This document shows positions 21,401-32,960 of a stretch of 64,000 bases of DNA, piece after piece. A program made the position numbers and the translations under genes. Below the pieces are notes generated by a model. That model saw only the letters and a list, made by a program, of their open reading frames with translations. It was not told where the DNA came from and searched no databases. The DNA comes from Alentia gelatinosa (taxonomy: Eukaryota; Annelida; Polychaeta; Phyllodocida; Polynoidae), in NCBI GenBank assembly GCA_950022655.1, contig OX465580.1, forward strand, positions 98,474,797-98,538,796. Reading direction: 5' to 3'. The number at the start of each line of letters is the position of its first letter. Position 1 is the stretch's first letter.

Positions 21401-22660
21401 AAATGTGTATGTCAATGTTGTGAGTGGTCAATAATCATCGTGCACACAGGGTCACCATCCGCCATCTAATTGCGTCCACTCCACAAACAGCGCTCTTAAT
21501 TATGACCTAACGTATAGTTTTTAGTTTAAACACGTACAGCAATAATACGTTCTATATAGACCCCAGAGTGGGTTCAGACATATCCGAGACATTCCATTTT
21601 TGTACCTCTTTATCTTGGGAACTACCCGCCCAGAATTAGAATTAATCAATTAAGTAGGAGCTGAAATTATCAGATAGTCAAAGCGCATTCTGAGGCAGTG
21701 CTTAATCATAAAAGTAAGTGCGCCCAGTAGCTACTTAGACGTCAACGTATAGACTATTTGAATTGCCAGCTGGTCAAATTTAGCCGCCGTAGCCATAGGC
21801 CATATACATGTATATGGCCCTCGGATTCCCCAATTGAATCACACATGTATGCAAAGCTTTAATGATAATTGATCAGGAGAATTCAGATATTTATGAAATG
21901 TCTTTTCGAACCTCACAGGATGAACAGGATATAGCGGTTAAGATTAGAATATCAACTCTACACTATATATCAAGATTGAGAATTGATAACAGTCCCCTAT
22001 AATATCTGCTGCAAATACTTGGCTTTAAGTTTTTATGTCCTGTTTGTCTTGTCTATACTTACCTGTTCGTCCTCTGACTACAATGGAAGAACGCCTAATA
22101 TTTGGCGAATTTTTACGTCTTTATACTGAATTTAAAAAAAGCTTTAAATCGCAATTGGTAGCTGTCTTCTTGTTCTTATTTTGTAAATAATAGTGTCCTT
22201 TTCTAGTTTTGCGCAAAAGATCAATGTCACATTCTTGGTATATCTAGAAGAATATCGTCAGCGTTGAATTGATTCAATATGCGTAGATATACATCGTAAA
22301 GACCTAATATACAGACTTACAGCGTCACGCACACAACGAACACGTCTTTGACTTTAAAATACAGATTCAAATCTACCTAGACATAATCAGTGAATGCTGG
22401 AATGACATATATAATAGAACCGAGTATCCAATTGATTATTGCTAACATAAAGTACATAAACCTAATTTTGTTTGTTTGTAAAGATCTCGATTTAAACCCT
22501 TTATCGAACGATTTTTTTATCGCTACCCTCGAAAGCATATGAAATACAGGTTCAGGATTGCAAACAGATCAGTCATGATAATCTCTCTGACGCTATTCTC
22601 AAATCTAACGTCTTGGTCCACCAATGCTAGATCAGCAGTCTGTGTCCGCCCATTATCCAT
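18476..22660. other. Long AT-rich stretch without recognised gene
   Basis: A 19-base word GCGAACCATATTGGGAATT occurs twice (18657-18675 and 19541-19559). A strong acceptor (CCTCTCCCTGCAG) at about 19460 opens a 35-codon frame starting ATG, ending 19568. Otherwise no domain, RNA gene or clear repeat was found. Confidence 0.4.
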
Positions 22661-22674
22661 TTCCGAATAATTAG

Positions 22675-23073
22675 TAGAAACCAAACGAGAGTCAGCCTTG
22701 TCAATGTTTATGCCACGATGGGCAGGTTGTGTATTACTACACGAGGCGTTAGCCGAGTGTAGTGAGTAGCAGACCTGACCAGAGTGGTATAAACATTGAC
22801 AAGGCTAACTCGAGTTCGGTTTTGTATTTATCCTACCCCATCTCATCGATATACGGAGACAATTTTGTAATTATCCATGTTAGTTGCGTGTTGACACTCA
22901 TCGGAAGATGGCCACATTTATCAATGCTGCCAGATCTACTTTCGTTATGTGGTCCCTGATTGGTCCATTTTTTTATTCACCTCGGTGCATAAATAACACT
23001 TTATTCAATGCTCCGTCAAATACATTGAGTCAATGTTAAACCTATGGCGTTTTTTATTAGGGGTAGGATAAAC
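22675..23073 (-). mobile_element. HINE-like composite element, copy E
   Basis: Minus orientation. The module at 22825-23073 is bounded by inverted TTTATCCTACCCC ends. It is followed (leftward) by a foldback at 22675-22826 with arms of about 60 bases (GCCTTGTCAATGTTTATGCCAC on one arm) and a nested inner stem. The tip GGC-GTTA-GCC is at 22745-22754. Copy F at 57682-58085 has the same order and the same loop. No protein is encoded, so mobility would depend on a Rep/helicase from elsewhere. Confidence 0.75.
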
Positions 23074-23085
23074 TGTTAGGCCCGG

Positions 23086-23252
23086 CATCCACTGAGCTCC
23101 CGATGCACTATGAAGGCCTTATGATGCATTTCCCAACACAAAATCGATATCGCGTTGGAAGGTCAGCTTTAATCCGTAGCCGATACACACCAGGGTGCAT
23201 CCCTATTAATGTATGATAAGGTCTATCGCAGTGCATCGGGAGCTTAGTGGAC
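23086..23252. mobile_element. MITE with 24-bp TCCACTRAGCTCCCGATGCACT ends
   Basis: The left end 23086-23109 is inverted at 23230-23252 with one or two mismatches. The centre contains a smaller palindrome around TCGATATCGCG. A diverged relative lies at 45564-45720. It sits 12 bases from the end of copy E. Confidence 0.75.
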
Positions 23253-23633
23253 GCGTGGTCGTATGTTTCTATTGGTTGGGGGAGGTGGGTGAGTAATTGC
23301 TCTTATTCCAAATGACCTTCGAACTTTTTTTTTGTCAAGATTATTAACGGTGTTTGTATCTGTTTTGCATTGTGGGGCGGGGACGGGGTGAACTGTGATC
23401 GTTCCACGTGACCTTTGTACCTTTTTTTGTCAAGATCAACGAGCTTCTTTGCAAAAACATAAAGACATAAAAAAGGCCGGACTCTAACATATAGTTGGAT
23501 TGATGTCATCAAATGTGCAAAATAAACATGATTTCCTTGAAGTTTATCCTAGTTATTGGACTGCAGTACTATAAGTGTCTATCATAAAGATTCTGTTGAC
23601 ACTGTTCTTAGACCTATGTGCTCTCTACTTCAG
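23253..23633. other. Flank with a local duplication
   Basis: Two related segments (CAAATGACCTTCGAAC..TTTTGTCAAGAT near 23310 and CACGTGACCTTTGTAC..TTTTGTCAAGAT near 23405) form an old tandem duplication of about 95 bp. No gene. Confidence 0.5.
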
Positions 23634-23686
23634 GACCGGACTAAGGACGCTGGCCCCGCGACGGCACTGGGCACCCCCCAGTAAAG
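23634..23686 (+). CDS. Candidate internal exon, unknown
   Basis: 53 bases, about 68 percent GC in an AT-rich neighbourhood, with acceptor CTCTCTACTTCAG and donor AAAG|GTAAGG. One frame is open throughout (TGLRTLAPRRHWAPPSK), while another encodes 16 residues and then stops. The sharp GC change and paired splice sites support an exon. The function and the gene are unknown. Confidence 0.35.
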
Positions 23687-24742
23687 GTAAGGCTGGCATA
23701 TTGTATACAAGGCCATCGTAAGGCCATCGTAGACCATCGTGGTAGGTGGGGGCTAGCCTTTAGTGTAAGATTAAGATGTTCCCAATTGTCTACGATTTTT
23801 GACATTGTGCATTGTAGTGTATTGGGAGGTCTTAAATTGCTACCGTAGTAGGTAGACGCCGAGCGTATTACTCATCAAATATGGTAGAATATTCAACACA
23901 TACAGTACCTCTGTTTAGTACGCTATTGTAACACAAAACCTGCTGTTCTTAAACTGTGAAGATACATGGATGGTGGCAGTAAAGTACTAACTAGACATAT
24001 TTTAAAGGTTATGCGTGCTATATACTACTCACGCGTTGGGGAATGATAGGATTAGGTCAGAATCTTAGTGAATTAGGGAGAGACTTGCAGAGAGTAGATT
24101 GAGAGATTAGATTTAAATGGGAGCCATTCACAATAATACTGATTCATAGATGTCCTGAGATTAATTTCCATTTCATGACTAAAAAATATAAAGCTCTGTC
24201 ATACTTCGGGATGTCTGAGTGGACTCCAATTGTGAATACGTGCAGAAGAGAACCATTTAGCAGAAATGAATCTTTATCAAATTTAGTTATCTTGGAAGAT
24301 ATAATTGCAATATAATTTGTAACCTAAGATAAAGTGTGAATACTTTGCTCGCATCTGCAGTTCACATTTTATATTCATGATAACGGTCGAAAAATACTAA
24401 TACTTGTACATGTTGTGTAGATGTATTTTATTATCATTAATGTCTGGATTAATATTGAATATGATCCAAGAGCTTTTACTTATACCTGCTATTAGTTTGG
24501 TTTGATGTGACATCCTCATGGTGATACGAAGAAAGTCAGTTTGGTACTTGCTGAATGCAACATTTCTTTTGATCTAACAACTACTTAAGGACCCTGCACA
24601 TGTGCATTTGACTATTTTAATAATGACATTGCAAGTCAAAATAGTTCAGTGATAACGGTATAAAATGCATATTCAGTGCAGCAAGAACACATGCACTAAA
24701 GAGCTTCTACAACAGCAGAACTCCCACTTGACTTATACCAGG
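23687..24742. other. AT-rich stretch, no gene seen
   Basis: A short direct repetition of GGCCATCGTA occurs at 23701-23735. Nothing else stands out. Confidence 0.5.
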
Positions 24743-25000
24743 ATTTATCTCACCCCTGGTATTTTTTCTCCATAGACCTTACATTAGGAACTCGTATCTA
24801 ACGCCCATCAGATATTTAGGAAAAATATCCAATGGGGGATTATGTCTCAAATGATAGCCCATTAGTCAATATCAAGGGTGAGATAAATTCAGAAACCTAT
24901 TCAAGTTTAGTGTCAGAGCTCGATCCCATCTCGTTTGAATCACTACATTACTACGTGATTCAAACTCGATGGGATACGAGCTCAGACCCTAAACTCTCGT
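24743..25000 (+). mobile_element. HINE-like composite element, copy A
   Basis: The module 24743-24888 starts ATTTATCTCACCC and ends GGGTGAGATAAAT. The junction TCAGAAACC leads to a foldback ending at about 25000, with arms built on GAGCTCG, CCCATC and TTTGAATCAC. Unlike the other copies its loop (TACATTACTAC) lacks a GC mini-hairpin. Confidence 0.78.
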
Positions 25001-26437
25001 ACGTTTCCTCTATAGTATACGTTATCATGCTCAGAAGATATAAATGTTGCCTGCCTACAGCAAAATCTCGATACTAATTGCTGGTAACTGCTATCGGCAA
25101 CTTATCCAACTTAGTACCTGATGCAAACACCAAATTGCCTGTACTACTTAACACTCACTGAATGTTAATCCAGATTGCATTTCCAATTACCACTTAGTTT
25201 AAAAGCAAGAGAGAAAGCCAGGCCCGAATATCTAGATAACAGGTAAAACAGAGGTTATCTGCTTATTCCTTTCAAAATTATATCCCGAGTATTGACTTTA
25301 TGGCGACGAAGAAAGATGTCACCCGATGCTGACGTTGGTCATCTAAAATACTTCGCAAGGAAATTAATTGTTTGACGGAAGCGGGAAGCAGTATATCAGA
25401 TAGACGGCACTTGTTATATACACCTGTTCGTGCTTTTCACAGGTAGAAGGTTTTTTGTTGGGATTTTTTGTTGGGTTTTTAGCAAAAACGTTATTCAGCA
25501 TAACAAAAATACAATGGTATATTTTCTTCACGTACATTTTTCCATACTTTTTCAGAACATACAACAATTTTGGTTAGACGAGTGTGCTCTCTCAGTCATG
25601 TTTTTGCTCCTTTTTTTATGTTTTTTATATAAAACACAGCACAGGTAGGGAGTCATCCATTAAAATTTAGATTCAAAATCAATCATGAAAACTTAAATCA
25701 GGACTATAGTATCGTAGAGGGTCACTTCTCACGAAGTGTAGTTATGTATTTATTAAATGCTCACGAACAATTGATTTGAAATTAGTACTATGATTTGGAG
25801 AGATCACCAACCAACATGTATCAGCTACATGGGTGTTTAGACCAAATATCCTTGTATATCACCGTAGTACTAGTCTTTGTCCCGGTGTGGAGTTGTCGCC
25901 AGTCTTTGCCACACGGACATCCATAATTGTGATACTGGGATTAAATGGGATATCGATTGTAGCATTATGTAGTTAATCCCCAGAGTTAATCCCCACCATC
26001 CGACCATCTCCCACCAGCGCACCTGCCCCTTCTACTACCCTATCCACACGCTATGCCCCATCCTCATATAACCACCATATTCCCTACACCAATATAGATT
26101 TTAGCATACGCCACTACATTTGCTTGATGGGGTCACTGAATTTAATTCTCACAGCCAGTCTGAATGCTTATTTTTCAGTTGCGGGGAAACAACCTCCTGA
26201 TTTAGCAATATTGTCTGGAAACTGTTGAAAACATGCAGAATATTGTACAGGTTTAGTTCATATTGTGCACAGGGATAGATAAATGCAATTATAAACACGT
26301 CGTCAACTATGAGAAGTCCTTTGATCTAGACCTGGGGTATAAGGATAGTTATACTGATTGGTTGTTCATCTCTTCAAGATTGATTCCTCTCCCTTTTTTT
26401 CAGTATAAGTTCTCCTTTGGGTTGAATAAGAATACTG
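25001..26437. other. AT-rich stretch, no gene recognised
   Basis: 25440-25480 has T/G-rich low complexity. 25990-26090 is a pyrimidine-rich strip (CCCACC, CTACCC words). No splice-flanked exon was convincing. Confidence 0.45.
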
Positions 26438-26592
26438 ATATAGAACGTCCTGACCACACTGTACAATTCACAGAACGAGATGGTAATTTACAGTTTGTAC
26501 CGACCGAAGCCTTTACCCCGAGTTCCATACAAATTGTAAATTACCATCGAGTTCTGTGAATTTTACAGCATGATTGGACGTTATATATTTAA
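26438..26592. repeat. Foldback with about 60-bp arms
   Basis: 26438-26497 pairs with 26535-26592 (AATTCACAGAAC and GATGGTAATTTACA are on the left arm), with a 28-base unpaired loop. No TTTATCYYACCC module is recognised beside it, so I keep it separate from the HINE-like copies. Confidence 0.72.
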
Positions 26593-26688
26593 TATATAAC
26601 CGAAATCTTGTTTTAAATCATTAATTTCATTTAGCTTTACAACCAGTATCCTAATAAACGTGTATGGCAAGGTGGTCCGTATTTTAGT

Positions 26689-26709
26689 GTACGGACCAGT
26701 GGTCCGTAC
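26689..26709. repeat. Perfect 21-base palindrome
   Basis: GTACGGACCA-G-TGGTCCGTAC. A related TGGTCCGTA lies just upstream at 26672. It may be a protein-binding site or a small foldback relic. Confidence 0.6.
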
Positions 26710-26903
26710 AGAATTTTTACGTTATATGGCAAAAAGGTGTGCATTTACAGTATATACGGCATGGGTATATAGTAAAGTGTATACTGTATCCGACAATCTC
26801 ATAAATCTACGTTCCACACCGTCCATATACATATCCATTATATCAACTATCCATTTCATCTTTCCACTCTCCTTGTACCAATGTCGATGACAAAGGATGA
26901 AGG

Positions 26904-27137
26904 TTGATAACCTGTTCTGTCCTGAGACAAACCAAACCTCGCCTGACCCGCAAACACATTTCAGGCCGGGTAGAAATAAGACTGAACCAATTCACTGACT
27001 TCATTCTCAGTAGGAGGGACGAAAATGACCCCTTCCCAACCCACATGGTAGGCGATGATTGGATTATACCAAAGCCACTTAGTGAAGTGACTAACTCTTT
27101 TACCTCTACCATTGAGTCGCCACCCCCTCCCCAGTAA
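26904..27137 (+). CDS. Unrecognised open segment, possible exon or relic
   Basis: About 77 codons of hydrophilic, protein-like sequence (RLTRKHISGRVEIRLNQF, then PFPTHMVGDDWIIPK, ending in a proline run), stopping at 27135-27137. No start context or acceptor is convincing and I recognise no family. Both strands are open here, which weakens the call. Confidence 0.22.
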   Translation: MITCSVLRQTKPRLTRKHISGRVEIRLNQFTDFILSRRDENDPFPTHMVGDDWIIPKPLSEVTNSFTSTIESPPPPQ

Positions 27138-30100
27138 ACGGATATGTGCTGCGTGCCGATGAAGAGAATATTCACCGGTGGCTTAAAATTTCACAGGGCG
27201 TACAGTTAAATGGAAGTCGACTTATCGGCTAAAGCGTCAGCGTACTTTAGTGCTGGTGTTTTTTCAACCAAGGGAATCAATTTCTGAAAATCTTTTTATG
27301 TGTGGCAATGTAATAAAATTGATTACAAAGCACAATGAATTTGTGCATATTCACTGATAGATCAAAAAATGTTCCAGTTAGTTCGAAACTAATATTCATC
27401 TCCAATCACAGAACTGAAAAAGAAAGAAACATGGAGGAAGATGGAAACATCCTATCACTCATCTGTTACAAATCTTGACTCCTAGGTCAATCTGACTGGT
27501 AACTGATTAAATCTATCGATTTTCAATACATTGATAATTCATGCCACCTGTGAATAAAATATGGGTAAATATGTATGCTCAAGTCCCAAGCCACTCCTTC
27601 ACCTGCCTGATTTGTGGTGTAAGAGAGGGATACTTCTAACAGTAAATTAAGTAGGTAGCACTAAGATAGTTAGGTCAGAGCAATGACGACATTGTGTTAT
27701 TAGATACGCTGGTAAGAAAAGGATCAATTCACTGGGCCAACATGTATGCTTTGAGACCAATAACAAATCTAACTCAGGCAGATCTAATTTCCGTGAGGCC
27801 AACGCTGCTCCGTATAACAAAGAAAGATTCTTAGAAATAGGTAGGAAAAGCTAGTAGGTAACTGACGTCATTGGAGGGGAACCTCAAAGGCTGTGCTCAT
27901 CCTATTGTAGTAATATTCACACGAAAAAGGCAGTTGATGTCATTGATATCAACACACTCAAAGACCGGTTGCAAAAATTCTAGTTTTGCAAACAGATATT
28001 TCCAAAGTACTAAATTCGAGCCGCTGAACTAAAAAACTATCATCCCTGTTCATATTGCGCGCCATTTCAACAAAGGCTGCTATTACCGTTTATGCCACAC
28101 TATCTATTTTCAAGGAATGTTGACACTGACTCTTAGAATTTCTAGAAAGGCAATCAGTCCGTCAGTATTGCTGACGTAATATCACGTACATTTATTTAGC
28201 TATTCCAATCTCCGTGCCAATGAAGTCCCAAAACTATAATTCACATTACCGCTAGTTCCTTTTTATGGCTCCATGTTAAAGAGAGTGTGATGCCGCCGCC
28301 TGAATGGTGAGAGCATATCAGGAGGTTGGCAATACTGGATTTGAACTATGTAAAAAGCTTATGTTGATGCTGCGTCACGAATGACCTTCATATTAGACGT
28401 TTACCTTTGCATTTCTATTGTTTGCTGATTAAGGAGAATTTCAATTCATTCAATATCATACAATGCACAACAGTTCTTACCAATTCAAAATTAGGAAGGG
28501 ACTGGATGAATCATGAACAGACCGTACTATTCCTAGGAATAAAATTAGTGCACTGACAGCACCTGGAAAGGTTGTCAAATATCAGAATCAATATGTTTTA
28601 CGGTAAATTAAATTGGCAATTTAAAAACTGAGACTTTCTAAATGGAACACTAGTTAGTAATAGATGTTGCAGAAATAATTTGATAAAGATGAAAGGAAAT
28701 TGGATTGCGATTGACAATGTTGAAAGTGTTTTTAATGCTTTAACGAGCTGCGCTATGTAAATAGGATATCAATATATCTAATTAGAAAAAGGGAAAAGCG
28801 TACAAATCCCGTGTCTCTTTCAGAAGATTATAGATGATGATATTGGGCAATGGACTCAAACATAGTGAAAATGAGTATTGTTGTATTTTCCCTGAAATAG
28901 GAGACAATTTGCTAGAACGTCTATAGACCACTAACCGTTATATGAGATAGGGACGCCTCCATATAATAAATGGTGTTGATATTGACCTTCGAGGCCTCCG
29001 GACTCTCGGCAGACAACCTTGAACTTAGGAAATAATCGATTACATTTGTGGATACCACTTGACCCTTGTTTTCCTTGAGCTTAATGCAGAACTTCCTACC
29101 TTTCACTCATTTCGGTCTGATTTAATTCCTTTGCCGACTGATTAATCTGGCACCGATGCCCCCGGTGTCATTATCCTGTGGAATCGATTTCCAACACGAC
29201 TAGCAGAAGCTTTAAAAGGAAAGTTAGAATACAGAGGCCAAGTACTGAATGTTTTAGAAAGATACTATATATAGCTAAATGGGAGAGAGATAGTGTTTAG
29301 GAGGAACGAACTCTGACTCATATAATCAGCAAAAGGTTTTTGCAAAAGTTGTGGCGGGAACCTGTGGTGTATTGGGGCAGTTGATTCCTTTCCCTGACGC
29401 AATCAAGTCACGCTCTCGGTAAAAGCAGTGCTTGATGGGTGTGTCCTATGTTTTAGGAATCAAAGGCTAGTGTCCTCGGGCCATAATTGTTTAGTAAATA
29501 CAATAACAATAGTTTCATGTCGATTAAATTCCAAAACTTTTCTCCGATGACATTCATACTGTTTATCTCTGGCAAACTCTTGAACGTATTATAAGGCTTT
29601 ACGGTTGAATTCATTAAACCTAATTACGGTACAAAAGTACATTGATATCAATGCAAATAAACCTGAAAATATATGTAACTGCTGTGACTTATATCGTGTT
29701 TAGATGTGAATATACGAATTTCCGTGTATGTCAGACTGCGCGGTTGGTTGGAATTTGCTGGGAAAACAGAGAACTCGTGCTGTCTTGGTTCTTTTTCGAT
29801 AGAAACATGTGCCCCTTCCTCATTGTATCACTGCCAATGCTTTGACCCAGTGCTGCACCATGTATTGCCCATTCACACAGCAGTTTTATCCTGCCACTAC
29901 CTGTTTCTAACATCCATCCCCCCTCGACTCCGACCCTTAGACCATCGCCTCCATACTCGGCCTTTTACACCCAGACCTTCGTCATGCCTCCTCCATATCT
30001 GCCCCTACCGCCTGGACGTTCACTCAGACAATCAATATTTCCACCCTCCCTCTTCCAACCCCTCCACCTTTCCCATCTAACCCTCTCACCCATCATCATC

Positions 30101-30335
30101 TCCTTCTTGAAGCTCTACAGCTATGGTAACCATGGAAACATGAATTAGATCTAGGAGGCAGAGCCGTGTTCTGGGGCATGCGTTAAGGTTCTCTGTGCGT
30201 ACCTGGATAAGATCGTAGGGTGATTCTGGCGTGGATTTGGAAGATAGAAAGTTATTTATTTTGTTAAGTTCTCATCTTCTCCAGGGAAGCTTCTCAGAGT
30301 GAACCTACAACTACCTAGATTATCTTATATTACAC
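27138..30335. other. AT-rich stretch; possible LINE crumb
   Basis: 29150-29275 reads VIILWNRFPTRLAEALK, which faintly resembles a LINE C-terminus (WNxLP box). Nothing supports it upstream. 29890-30110 is a pyrimidine-rich strip. No gene recognised. Confidence 0.35.
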
Positions 30336-30622
30336 TTTTATCTCACCCTGTATTTTCTCCATAGGCTTAATATTATGAACTCGTACTCCACGACTATGAA
30401 GTTCGTGTACCTAATACTCAATAGCTAATCGGGTGATTCATTTTATCAATAAATAATGTTATACGGGGTGAGATAGAATAAGAAACCCATTCGATGAAAA
30501 TAGCTTGGTCCACACTCCACCTTGTTTGACAGCAGAGTAATTCATTCGGCTTCGCTTCGTGAATTACTCTTCAGTCACACTCGATGGAGTAAGGACCAAG
30601 CTATTTTCATTTCGTGGGCTTC
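30336..30622 (+). mobile_element. HINE-like composite element, copy B
   Basis: The module 30336-30488 (TTTTATCTCACCC to GGGTGAGATAGAA) contains TATTTTCTCCATAGGC near its left end. The junction GAAACCCATTCGATGAAA follows, then a long foldback to 30622 whose arms include GCTTGGTCC and GAGTAATTCA, with side bulges. The tip is GCTTCGC at 30549-30555 (GCGAAGC on the minus strand). After the fold comes TTCCTTCTAATTG. Confidence 0.82.
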
Positions 30623-32174
30623 CTTCTAATTGATACATGTATTGAGTCATTAGACCTCTTCCTTCCACCCCCTTTGCGATTATCAGACTAGCTTGATTTC
30701 TCATCAACTATTTTTTTCTAAATCAAATCTACTTCATCGAATTTCCCGCATAATATTTTATTTGAAATCCATTGATGCTAAGGTTAGAATGAATGTATGT
30801 AGGAAGCAGAGTAATGATTGGGATGACTTTGACTAGGTTTTGATCAATCATTTATAAAATATAATAAGGTCAGCAAATTAATGTTGCTAAAGTCACTGTA
30901 TGAACAACCCGTTAGATAGGTAAAATTAGGTAAATCAGCCTATACAAAAGTACAATATAGAATTTCTGTGCAAATGTCCGATGTGCCGTAGTTAAACGGT
31001 TTATCCTCATGAATAAACACGAAATAGTAATGTTCTATCTCTTATTCAGCATTCCGAATAATAGCCGCCGATTTTCTCACATCCTACTTTACATGCTAGG
31101 GACTTTATTTTCGTATTTCTTATTTGATTAAATTTGTTGTATTACATAAACAGAGAAACTATGTCCATGTTGGGTATTTTTGTTAGTCAATGGCCGTAAC
31201 TGGCATCAGATTTTACGCTTGGTTACATGCACTTTTAGTGACGTTAGAAGCCCGTGAAATAAATATTGTCCCTATCTTCTAAATGCAGAGTGTTACGTGA
31301 CACAGAACAACGCTTCCCGATCCATGCCACCCCTGTTTACATGCAGACTTGCTCAAATCATTGATTATGGACATTCATGATTAAACAAAATTACGATTAA
31401 GTATGTTGCAGTGTGACTGGTCCAGGAATCAAAGACTTGTCCATTAAGAACGAAACCTCCTGTAGATTGCAGCCCAAACCGCTACCTGTAACCCTACAGC
31501 TCCTCCTCCTCCAGTTCCCTGGGTGTTATGTTATCAGAGCAATAAATCCCGCCTGTGGACGACCTTTGCATTGTGTTAACAATTAAGACCCATGTACTCC
31601 CCACACTTAGCATCCCTTGCATAAATTGGAAAACAATCTATGAAGTTATGTAGATGCAATTTTAGTGAATCTGATGTATACAAATGCTACAAAAATAGGT
31701 TAAATCTAGAGAATAATATCTCAGCTATCTCATTTTAATCATCTAGCCAATTCCTTCAAACCCAGGCATTTTGTAAATGTTGGATTCTTATACATACAAT
31801 TGTTGTCATTTGCACACCAGAAAACAATAGTGTATTTGTTAAATATAGAGCCAAATAAAGGCAAGCAACCAGAGACAAACAGAGTGAGAGAGTTATCCAT
31901 ACATATAGAGGGACATAAAAGGAGAGAGACAGAAACAATGAAAATATTCAGACAGACAGACAGAAAGTGAGATATAGACTGAGACAGACTGTATCCCTGC
32001 TAGGAGGGGCGGAGGAGTAGGTGGAGGGGTACAGGGACTGACGCCAGGGGTCAACCTAGAAAATCCCGGATATCAAACTCCAAGCAGATATCCTGACCAA
32101 TGACAAGCAACTCTACTGGACAAGCGTGACGTTAACCAGTACCAGAAACCGGACACCATTACCGATTTGACCAG
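30623..32174. other. AT-rich stretch leading to the minisatellite
   Basis: No gene. A single degenerate copy of the minisatellite unit is seen at about 31998-32040. 31870-31980 is purine-rich with GACAGA words. Confidence 0.45.
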
Positions 32175-32960
32175 TCCCTGTATAGGGGAAAGGAGGGGTT
32201 GGATAGGTGGAGGGATACAGGACTGGGGCCTGTATCGAGGAAAGGAGGGGTGCAGTTGGTGGAGGGATACAGGGACTGGGGGCCTGTATCGCGGAGAGGA
32301 GGGGTGGAGTAGGTGGAGTGATACAGGGACTGGGGGCCTGTATCGCGGAGAGGAGGAGTGGAGTAGGTGGAGGGATACAGGGACTGGGGGCCTGTATCGC
32401 GGAGAGGAGGGGTGGAGTAGGTGGAGGGATACAGGGACTGGGGGCCTGTATCGTGGAGAGGAGGGGTGGAGTGATACAGGGACTGGGGCCTGTATCGCGG
32501 AGAGGAGGGGTGGAGTAGGTGGAGGGATACAGGGACTGGGGGCCTGTATCGCGGAGAGGAGGGGTGGAGTAGGTGGAGGGATACAGGACTGGGGGCCTGT
32601 ATCGAGGAAAGGAGGGGTGCATGCCTGGGTATCGAGGAAAGGAGGGGTGCAGTTGGTGGAGGAATACAGGGACTGGGGGCCTGTATCGCGGAGAGGAGGG
32701 GTGGAGTAGGTGGAGTGATACAGGGACTGGGGGCCTGTATCGCGGAGAGGAGGAGTGGAGTAGGTGGAGGGATACAGGGACTGGGGGCCTGTATCGCGGA
32801 GAGGAGGGGTGGAGTAGGTGGAGGGATACAGGGACTGGGGGCCTGTATCGCGGAGAGGAGGGGTGGAGTAGGTGGAGGGATACAGGACTGGGGGCCTGTA
32901 TCAAGGAAAGGAGGGGTGCATGCCTGGGTATCGAGGAAAGGAGGGGTGCATGCCTGGGCC
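32175..32960. repeat. 54-bp G-rich minisatellite with higher-order duplication
   Basis: About 14 units of a 54-base sequence (CCTGTATCGCGGAGAGGAGG, then GTGGAGTAGG, then GATACAGGGACTGGGGG). Some units lack about 10 bases. A block of several units is itself repeated with an offset of about 397 bases (compare 32251 and 32648). As 54 is a multiple of three, several frames on both strands stay open for up to 285 codons. They encode 18-residue repeats (Gly/Arg-rich on plus, Pro-rich on minus). I regard these frames as by-products, not genes. The strand with G-runs could form quadruplexes. Confidence 0.95.

Noticed and set aside
24832..25077. 81-codon open frame
   Set aside because: It runs through both arms of the foldback of copy A, so it is a transposon by-product.
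26263..26559. 98-codon open frame
   Set aside because: It crosses the loop and arms of a foldback; no homology recognised.
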